Shown here: positions 56,598 through 64,000 of the stretch, one piece after another
Layout: every line of letters starts with the position of its first letter
Numbering within the stretch: position 1 is the stretch's first letter
NCBI GenBank assembly: GCA_030180135.1
Contig: CM058238.1
Span: 86,684,619 to 86,748,618, forward strand
Direction: 5' to 3'
Origin: Orychophragmus violaceus
Taxonomy: Eukaryota > Streptophyta > Magnoliopsida > Brassicales > Brassicaceae
DNA length: 64,000 nt
Program-made: the position numbers and the translations under genes
The notes under the pieces: model-generated
The model's database searches: none
Told to the model about the DNA's origin: nothing
What the model saw: the letters and a program-made list of their open reading frames with translations, nothing else

Positions 56598-58471
56598 TCT
56601 ACTATATATTATTTGCAAAGTGACATTATTAAAATCAATGATGTGGATAAATCTTGACCAATCAAAACTATGATGTCATTGATGACATGTTTTAATGAAA
56701 TGTTTTGATTGGTCGAGATTTTTTGCAAGAGTAAAAATAAATCAAATATCGTTTAAGAAATTTTTTGATTTAAATAATGCAAAATCGACCATTTAATCAA
56801 ATTCAAAAAATAAATGTGGTTTCCAATATTTTCTAATTCGAATTTTAACTTCTTCCCATTAATTTAGATTACAGTTTTTATTTGTTTTATATTTTATTTC
56901 TTTATTTTTCAAATTCAAACAAAAGTCGAACTTAATAATATGACAAATTCAAACTTCGTATGAACTCCTACTCTTTATTAATATGACAAATAATAATCAT
57001 AATATTAACAAATAGCAATCTATCTCTAAGTCTTTTTTTCAATACTGATTTCCTTATCAAATAGAAACAATCATTCATTTCTTTAAAAATTATGAATTTC
57101 TCACTTTTATTATAATTTACAATTATAGGGTGTTAGAATTGAAATATTTAGATGGTTTCACAAGAAGAAGTGGAATATTACCCTTCATATATTTTCAAAC
57201 CCAACCGTTTATGCTAACTTCGTATGAGCTCATACTCTTTATTAATATGACAAATAATAATCATAATATTAACAAATAGCAATCTATCACATTCAAAATA
57301 TACACAAATTAATGTCTAAGAACTCCACTTATCCAAAACTTTTACAGGTTGTCTGGGTCTAACAAGTCACGTATAAGATGTAAGTAAATCTTATCATTAG
57401 ATAATGAAATCATCTTTTTATTCAGTTTATAAATAAAGGACTAAAAATGTTCATGAAATGTTTGCTTAAGTTTGAGTTGGGGTTTGTGTATTTGAGAAAC
57501 AAAGAAGACAAAAATGGCTTATATTTATATATATCTTCGTTCTTTTCTCCCTTTTCACTACGTTTAGATCACTCCCCAATACCAAAAATCCTCATTCTGA
57601 TTTTGATTCTTCATGACTCCTTTATATCTTATATTTAATATTTGTTCTTTTGATCTATTTTTTTCCGTGCAACAAATTAAGAAAGAGACCATAGCAATAG
57701 CAAGTGTTTTAACTTTGTGCAGAAGAAAAGAAGAAGAAGGAGAAGAAAGAAGAAGGAGAAGAAGAAGAAGAAGAAGAAGAAGAAGAATTTTGTTCTTTTG
57801 ATCTATTTTTGTTCTTTTGATCTATTTTTCCGTGCAACAAACTAAAAAAGATACCATAGCAATAGCAAGTGTTTTAACTTTGTGCATATTTGATCGTGGA
57901 AGAATCGATGACTCGCCCGAGTTTTAGAACAAGACATGTATCTAAAGTGTTGATGATTTTTCATAGGATAATTTCTTTATAAAAAATAAAGATTGATTAT
58001 TGTAATTGTCACTGGACTTTAGTCTAATGAGCTTTAAAATGAAGCTGATTTTGGATGATTTTGATCCTCAAGTTAAAGATTTACGTTTAAGATTGATGAT
58101 TACTATAACTAATCTTCTGATTAATGATGATTAGTCGAGTGTCCGATTTTTAGTAGTAGAAATATGTAACGTTTATATAACGTTTATGTTTCGTAAAAAT
58201 GTTTGGTTTATATATAGTAGATCTCAAAAATAATAAAATGGTATAAATTTTTTCCACTTATTTTAACAGCTATTTTGTTGTTTATTTTTAATAATATTCT
58301 ATTTTAGTGTTTCTCTCTATTTCTTTATTATTCTTATTTTTATTTGTTATAAAATCACGATTCAATTCAGTTTTGTACGATTTCTAATATTCATATATTT
58401 TTTCCTACAAAAATGTAAACAATCATCGGCAAAATCATTCATCCCGCACAAGGTGCGGGCGAGTCATCTAG
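56598..58471 (+). mobile_element. Inner Helitron
   Basis: Its start, TCTACTATATATTATTTGC, is identical to that of the outer copy, and the first 300 bp stay similar. It ends CCCGCACAAGGTGCGGG followed by CGAGTCATCTAG. The base after the end is A rather than the expected T. The interior has a 75-bp direct repeat (about 56952-57010 and 57217-57290, with ACTCTTTATTAATATGACAA) and a duplicated block around a GAA microsatellite. No coding capacity. Confidence 0.72.
57638..57893 (+). repeat. Duplicated block flanking a (GAA)n microsatellite
   Basis: The phrases TTGTTCTTTTGATCTATTTTT and ATAGCAATAGCAAGTGTTTT occur at 57638-57715 and again at 57790-57885. Between them lies AGAAGAAGG(A)-type repeat ending in about nine GAA units (57720-57787). 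Confidence 0.85.
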
Positions 58472-58546
58472 AATTTCATTTAAATTCTAAGTTTCTCTTT
58501 ATATAAAATCATGCTTCATGTACAATTTCTATAGTTTCAGATACTC

Positions 58547-59144
58547 GGGGGGGGGGGGGGTTTTATTGGATTGAGGATTTGAGAGGATTTTATTTTTCTC
58601 TCAAATCTCTTCTTATTGGATTAGGCATTTGTACAAATCCTTCAAAATTCTAGCTTATTGTATTAATCATTTGTATAAATTCTCTAAAATATCAGCTTAT
58701 TGGAAATTAAGGATTTCAACAATAAAATTTATCAAATAGGATTTGGAGAGATTTGAGAGATAATTTATAGTTATAAGTTAATGAATACAAATACCATCTC
58801 TTAGGATGGTATTTGAAGTTTTTTTTAGAAATTTTTTTTTAGTTTCAATCTTATAAAAAACGATTTTTAAAAAAAAAATATTAATTGAAAATCAAAATTA
58901 TTAACAAAAAAAATTCAAAAATTTAAAAAATTTCAATATCATTTTCTCATTTCAATATAAAATAAAATTTGGAAAAATTAATAAAGATTATATATCAGTT
59001 TTAATAAAAGATCTAAATATCCTAAAATCCCTACTAAAATCCTCAAAATTTACTAAAATCACTACCAAAATCCTCAAAATCCATATAAAATTTCTCCAAA
59101 TCTAAAATCCTCCAAATCCACTAAATCCCTAATCCAATAAGACC
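58547..59144. mobile_element. MITE-like TIR element starting with a G-run
   Basis: The left end is fourteen G followed by TTTTATTGGATTGAGGATTT. The right end, read as reverse complement, is GGTCTTATTGGATTAGGGATTT. The interior is AT-rich and repeats ATCCTCAAAAT-type phrases that mirror those on the left. The target duplication is unclear. No coding capacity. Confidence 0.65.
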
Positions 59145-59348
59145 ACATGCATCATAACTAATTTAATAAAGCAAAAAAACCTTCTAAATTAAGTCACTCC
59201 GCACAATATCGACAAACATCTTATATATTTTGTACCCATAAACTTACATCTTATAATATATTTTAAATTGGAAAATTCCTAAACAAAACATAAACAATCA
59301 TCACCAAAAATTAATTCACTCCGCACAGGGTGCGGGAGAGTCATCTAG

Positions 59349-60656
59349 TTATTAACTTATTATTAATGGTCTGAACTCTGAAGATTTAATCAAACCCAAT
59401 CTATCAAAAAAAAAAAAAGGGGGAATCAGATAGCTATGGTGAGAAGAAGGGAAAAATTGACGTGCAACGGTGAAGACAATGTCGTCGGAAGCTATCAACA
59501 AAAAAAAAAGAAGGAATTTTGGCATGATATTGTGGTTTCAGGAAATAGCAAAACTCTCGTCGAAGAAGTCTCAGTTCGATTTTGAAACAGAAAAAGGGGA
59601 TTCTCTCTTTCTCAACATCGAGAAAATAAGTTTGAAGCAAAAGAGGAATTTGACCTTTTTCTACTGATTCTGGTTAATTTCTTCTGGGATTCATGATTGA
59701 TTCCAGAAATCATGAAGTGTGTCGGATTGTAGAAGCTACTGGAGAGAATTGTTGAGATAAAGAAGGTAGCATCAGTGAGAGATAAAAGTGGTTCTCTTGC
59801 CATGAGAATATCAGTTTGTTGTTTCTATTGAGAAGAGTCTTGAGATTTGAGGATGGGCTTGGTTAGGTTTGAACTTGAATCGGAGAGTTAAGGATGACAG
59901 ATGGCCAGAGCATAAGATCGCAGAGACTTGCGTATCTTGGATAGTGCTAAGATTCACCAGCAAAAGTGAATATCAAGAAGCTCGCTGGTAAAAGCAGAGC
60001 GTCGGCTCAAAATCTTATCTGACTCATTACACCATGAAGAAGAAAGGAGATCAAGATGGGTTGAATTAAAAAAAAAAAAAAAAAAAAAGGAAGACAGTGT
60101 CGCATGTGAACTGAAGCTGGTAGTGTTGAAAAAAAAAATAGGTGGAGGGAAGAAATTCGTTCATGAACCTGAAATCTGAAACTTTTAGAGGGGAGGATTG
60201 CATATTTGAACAGAGATTTGCACTTTGCAGTGTAACAAATTCAGGGTTTACAAATCAGTTTGCTTGAAATTTCTCAAAATTGGTCAAACTCTTCTGGAAA
60301 TTTTTGACTTTGTGTTAGAATTGAAAAGTCAGATATATGGGAGTAATGATGATTCTTAAGAGTTCCTGCAATCAACAAAGAGAGTCAAAAACAACAAGAG
60401 AATAGATGAAGATTTGAGAATGATTTGTGAAGATTTGCAGCAATTCAAAACAGTTTCTCTGACCAGGTTGGTTCTTGCATCTTGTCTTTGAATGGTGGCA
60501 TATTATCTTTTGTCTTGGAGAGAACTGTTAAGGATTTCGTGTAAGATCAAAATCGCATTGTGATTGATCTTGAATATTGACTTAACAAGGATGATGTAGA
60601 GCTACAATCACATTATCAGAGCATATCTCAACTGGGATATCTTGCAGTATTTCTAA
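59349..60656. other. Unrecognised sequence before the assembly gap
   Basis: Moderately AT-rich with purine-rich phrases, a long A-run at 60069-60088 and no long frame. I do not recognise a repeat family or gene. It could be a long non-coding transcript or a decayed element. Confidence 0.3.
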
Positions 60657-61156
60657 NNNNNNNNNNNNNNNNNNNNNNNNNNNNNNNNNNNNNNNNNNNN
60701 NNNNNNNNNNNNNNNNNNNNNNNNNNNNNNNNNNNNNNNNNNNNNNNNNNNNNNNNNNNNNNNNNNNNNNNNNNNNNNNNNNNNNNNNNNNNNNNNNNNN
60801 NNNNNNNNNNNNNNNNNNNNNNNNNNNNNNNNNNNNNNNNNNNNNNNNNNNNNNNNNNNNNNNNNNNNNNNNNNNNNNNNNNNNNNNNNNNNNNNNNNNN
60901 NNNNNNNNNNNNNNNNNNNNNNNNNNNNNNNNNNNNNNNNNNNNNNNNNNNNNNNNNNNNNNNNNNNNNNNNNNNNNNNNNNNNNNNNNNNNNNNNNNNN
61001 NNNNNNNNNNNNNNNNNNNNNNNNNNNNNNNNNNNNNNNNNNNNNNNNNNNNNNNNNNNNNNNNNNNNNNNNNNNNNNNNNNNNNNNNNNNNNNNNNNNN
61101 NNNNNNNNNNNNNNNNNNNNNNNNNNNNNNNNNNNNNNNNNNNNNNNNNNNNNNNN
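60657..61156. other. Assembly gap (500 N)
   Basis: Exactly 500 undetermined bases, a common placeholder for a gap of unknown size. Any frame spanning it is meaningless. Confidence 0.99.
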
Positions 61157-62454
61157 TCGAGAGTAATAGTATTGAAGAGTTCGTTTAGTAACGGAGGAGC
61201 GGGGAAATATTTCCTAAAACGGAGATTTTCCACGTTCATCCCAAGTACCGACCTTCTCTTCCGTCTAGGCGGTTTAAAAAAAGGTCCGGAGGTTCGGGTT
61301 CAACCACGACAAAGTATCGGTGGTGAGTTGGGGTTAATTGTGTGATTAGTATAGTTCCCGCAGGTTCTCGACATTAAGTTATAATCCGGCGTGAAGGTTA
61401 TAATTAGTGTCGGTTTGACTAGTATATAGTAATACGAGTTAGTATTAAGATAATGTTTATGCTTGATTGATTATTAAGTAAGATGGTTATAGAACGAGAG
61501 TAATATTGCGGTTGTGATTACTATATACAATACTCTTGATTGATAGCTAAATAATGAACAAGTGACTAAAATACGGTAAAACTATTAAGTAGCGTAATAG
61601 TAATGTGATGAATTGTTTATGATTGATTGCTTGATGAGATGCTTTGATTATTATGATTATTGTGATGTGGTATGTTTGATAGTTTGTTTGATGTGTTAGT
61701 GACATGGAGAAATAGTAGGCATATCGGCTTCCCTACCCGGTGGATCCTCGGGAGCGTACCGGTTGGTTCACGTACTCTCGGGTCGTGTTACTGGCAGGAG
61801 TTAACCTACTGGGTGACGCCGGTAGGTGTGTGGTCCGTAGCATATGGGGTCATGTCCTAGGGCCGGACTGCATGGAAGCTCGGGCTACCTATGGGTAGTC
61901 AGAGTCACCGCGTATCGATGTACGGAGAACGGTGTCTTACTCGTTGCACTCCGTGTATATGAGTAAGAGTCGTGGAATTACTACTGTGGCCTATTTGGTG
62001 ACGGGGCGAGTATTCCAAGGGAATGACGATATTGCCAGGGCCTGTAGCATGCATATAATTGAATGAATACTGTAGTGCTTCGGCTATCTCGGGTTGCTTG
62101 CGTAACTTTCCGTCATTGCTTGTATTTGGGGGTTGGGTTGGGTAGACGAAAACTTACATTACTAGTTGGGGAATCTCAACTCACTGGGTCGATAATAGAT
62201 CGTTCACCCCTCTCTTTTCATCTTTTCAGGTAACCCTTAGGAGTAGCGGAACGCGGGACATTAGGCCAGCCGGTTTAGACTCGACGTCTCTTTCGCAACG
62301 ATCGATAATTTCAAGTAATAACTGTAATAAGTTTTAAATAAATAATGTCCATGGACCTATTGTAATTCCGCATTTTCTTTATATAACAAAATCGTTTAAA
62401 AAAAAAAAAACAATGTGACGGCCCTGGTCCCGACTAAGGAACAGGGGCGTTACA
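61157..62454 (+). repeat. 5' LTR of a Ty3/gypsy element (Tekay/Del-like), left end lost in gap
   Basis: Ends CAGGGGCGTTACA at 62454, three bases before a primer site. The GACGGCCCTGGTCCCGACTAAGG and TCCTCGGGAGCGTACCGG phrases are in the style of chromovirus LTRs. A CGATCG occurs at about 62299. The other LTR lies outside the window. Confidence 0.7.
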
Positions 62455-62457
62455 ATT

Positions 62458-62472
62458 TGGTATTATCAGAGC
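62458..62472 (+). other. Primer-binding site (initiator-Met type with 3-bp insertion)
   Basis: TGGTATTATCAGAGC equals the usual TGGTATCAGAGC site with TAT inserted. The insertion would weaken tRNA pairing. Confidence 0.7.
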
Positions 62473-62599
62473 ATGGTTCCGTTCATGCTCAAATGACCTG
62501 TGTTTTCAGATTTATTGAGTCAAAGTTGAGTCGCGGAAGAGACATTAGGAAACCGGCCACGTCCTGTTTAGTTAGGACTTAGTCACTTACCCGTATATA

Positions 62600-63916
62600 A
62601 TGCAGATGGAGGACGGGGCAATCAACAGTGGTGGGCATGGTGTGGGGTCGGAAAGGGGTTCGGATCGCGGAGGAGTCGGACACGAGGAATCAGTCGAAAG
62701 ATCTAAGTCACCAGAGAATCTAGGCAACCAGGAAGGACAGGCAGACCAGACGAAAGCATCTGCGGAAAAGTACAGGGAAGACACAGGATCTAGCAATGAT
62801 CGCCGGGAAGAAATACCAAAGGATGATCAAAATGCGGTGGGCGGTCAAGACCTAAACCCGGAGCATACCCTGAAGATGCTTTACGAAGTAATGACGCGAG
62901 CCATGCAATCACCAAAGACAACACCCGATGCAACGACTCGTCCACCGTTCCTATCCTTGATCTCCTCCATGAAGAAGATGGGAACTACGCATTTCTCTGG
63001 TGGAACCGACCCTTTGGTCGCAGATCGATGGATCCGAATGATGGAGAAGAACTTCGAGGCTACAAGATGCCCGGAGGACTACAAGCTGAGCGTGGGAGCC
63101 TACTATCTGGACCGAGATGCAGCCGACTAGTGGGAGAGCCGAGAAGCCCAAGTGGGACACGTGGTGAAAACCTGGTCAGCGTTCAAGGAGGAATTCGAGC
63201 GCAAGTACTTTACCCCGGAGTCAAAGCGTTGACTACAGCGGGACTTTGCTAATCTCGAGAAAGGAGGTAAGTCAGTTCGGGAGTACGAATCCGAGTTCAT
63301 GCGACTTAAGCGTTACGTGGGGAATAACAATGGAGATGAGGAGGCAATGATCACCAATTTCCTATTCGGTCTTCGACCCGAGCTAGAAAGCAGACTTACG
63401 GTGGGGAACTTCTCAAGCCTCACGGACTTGGTGGAGAAAGCAAAAAGTGTAGAAATCGGGTTATCGGCAGAACGGGCAACACGGGGGAACTTCCACTCAA
63501 GCCAAGGCGGAAAATCGTCAAATCAGCAGGGCCGGCACTCTGGACAAAACCATCGTTTCAAGGACAAAGGCAAGCGACCCCAAGGATCATCAGACTCGTC
63601 CAAGGGAGTATCAGTGTGCTTGAACTGCGGCCAGCCTGGTCATATCTCCAAGTACTGCCTGAGGAATGCAGCATAGCACACACCGCCCAGTCTTACCTGC
63701 TTCCGATGTGGTCAGAAGGGCCACTATGCTCGTGAATGTTCGAACCCGATCCCAGCCACCCCACTCTCCATTCGGCTGCCAGCTCGCCCTGCGATTGAGC
63801 CCGCCCGCAAGCGTCAAGCCTTAGATGGTAGGATGTATGCGTTAGAAGTAGATAATAATAAGGTCCCAGAGCCCGTTCAGGGTCCGGTCACAGGTATGCA
63901 TGTGCCGGAACCCTGA
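62600..63916 (+). pseudogene. Tekay/Del-like gag, three premature stops
   Basis: A single uninterrupted frame of 439 codons, except for stops at 63128 (TAG), 63230 (TGA) and 63674 (TAG). N-terminal region is polar. The capsid core reads FSGGTDPLVADRWIRMMEKN, WSAFKEEFERKYFTPESKR and REYESEFMRLKRYVG. Two zinc knuckles follow, CLNCGQPGHISKYC and CFRCGQKGHYARECSNP. Context implies the lost codons were TGG, CGA and CAG, all transitions of the kind produced by cytosine deamination. The frame ends at 63916 without protease, and the next 84 bases are AT-rich, so pol is missing or lies beyond the window after an insertion. Confidence 0.85.
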
Positions 63917-64000
63917 TCTTAGTATGTTTATCTATGATGTTTAAAATTATCAATAAATAAAGGTTCTTATATATTAAAATAAGTATTCTATTGTTTAAAC
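63917..64000 (+). other. AT-rich tail after gag
   Basis: Contains AATAAATAAAG, a possible polyadenylation signal. No protease or RT sequence, unlike an intact Tekay-type element. Confidence 0.4.

Larger units (their letters stand above)
54004..59348 (+). mobile_element. Outer Helitron
   Basis: Begins TCTACTATATATTATTTGC after an A. It ends with the hairpin CCGCACAGGGTGCGG followed by GAGAGTCATCTAG before a T, fitting Helitron rules (5' TC, 3' hairpin plus CTRR, insertion between A and T). No Rep/helicase gene is seen, so it is non-autonomous. It contains a hAT MITE, an inner Helitron and a TIR element. Confidence 0.7.

Noticed and set aside
60628..61239. Frame spanning the N block
   Set aside because: It exists only because N was read through; the gap has no sequence.
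1..64000. tRNA, rRNA, CRISPR array, bacterial operon signals
   Set aside because: Looked for cloverleaf arms, rRNA core phrases and regularly spaced direct repeats; none found. Tandem and palindromic repeats here have transposon context.

Overview
This is repeat-dense plant nuclear DNA, most likely pericentromeric or otherwise heterochromatic sequence from a Brassicaceae species. The family assignment rests on what the repeats encode: ATHILA-type gag and ORF-1-like proteins with the Asp-tRNA-type primer site, an ATLANTYS/Tat-like element with an antisense reading frame, DUF1985 and GRF zinc-finger genes carried by transposons, and a captured PRMT5 (SKB1) fragment that closely resembles the Arabidopsis protein. 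I see no intact ordinary host gene, rRNA, tRNA or CRISPR array. One 500-N assembly gap lies at 60657-61156. Family names come from recalled protein motifs; no database search was run.

Layout. 1-687: unclassified, LTR-like. 688-about 1600: one end of a CACTA-like element. About 1620-3007 and 10853-11149: a non-LTR-type retroposon with an A-tail, split by a solo ATHILA-type LTR (3008-10847, TSD GTGTT), which is itself split by a young ATHILA-type element A (3135-9820, TSD TTAAT, LTRs of 1219 bp, intact gag-protease ORF, no reverse transcriptase or integrase). About 11150-27000: a large Mutator-like (MULE) composite with a broken transposase, a GRF zinc-finger pseudogene and a DUF1985 pseudogene. 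The DUF1985 gene is split by a second non-autonomous ATHILA-type element B (16997-24950, LTRs of 1154 bp). 27000-28400: AT-rich degenerate repeats. 28405 to about 30100: 3' end of a Ty1/copia element. 30113-33200: eleven copies of a 22-bp quasi-palindrome around a small, apparently intact two-exon GRF zinc-finger gene. 33441-34165: a TIR element. 34242-35226: a TRIM (TSD GAATA). 35827-38754: a gag-only Ty3/gypsy-like element (TSD TTAAG).

39257-52344: an ATLANTYS/Tat-like element C on the minus strand. It keeps gag and protease remnants and an antisense Transposase_28-like gene but no RT or integrase. Two CACTA elements sit in it: one in the 3' LTR (39523-41786, TSD AGA) and one in the polypurine tract (42002-44655, TSD CCC), the latter carrying four PRMT5 exons. 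About 53180-54003: a copia LTR and leader. 54004-59348: nested Helitrons with a hAT MITE (55273-55992, TSD GCATCATC) and another TIR element. After the gap, 61157-63916 is the LTR and gag pseudogene of a Tekay/Del-like Ty3/gypsy element.

The genes do not form a pathway. They are parts of mobile elements whose order of insertion can be read from the nesting and target-site duplications. Several elements (A, B, C, the 35.8-kb element) keep gag but lack RT and integrase, so they would have to be mobilised in trans. Two sets of short palindromes are the least explained signals: CGATCG-centred motifs in the ATHILA-type elements and TCAGAC-N10-GTCTGA around the GRF gene.
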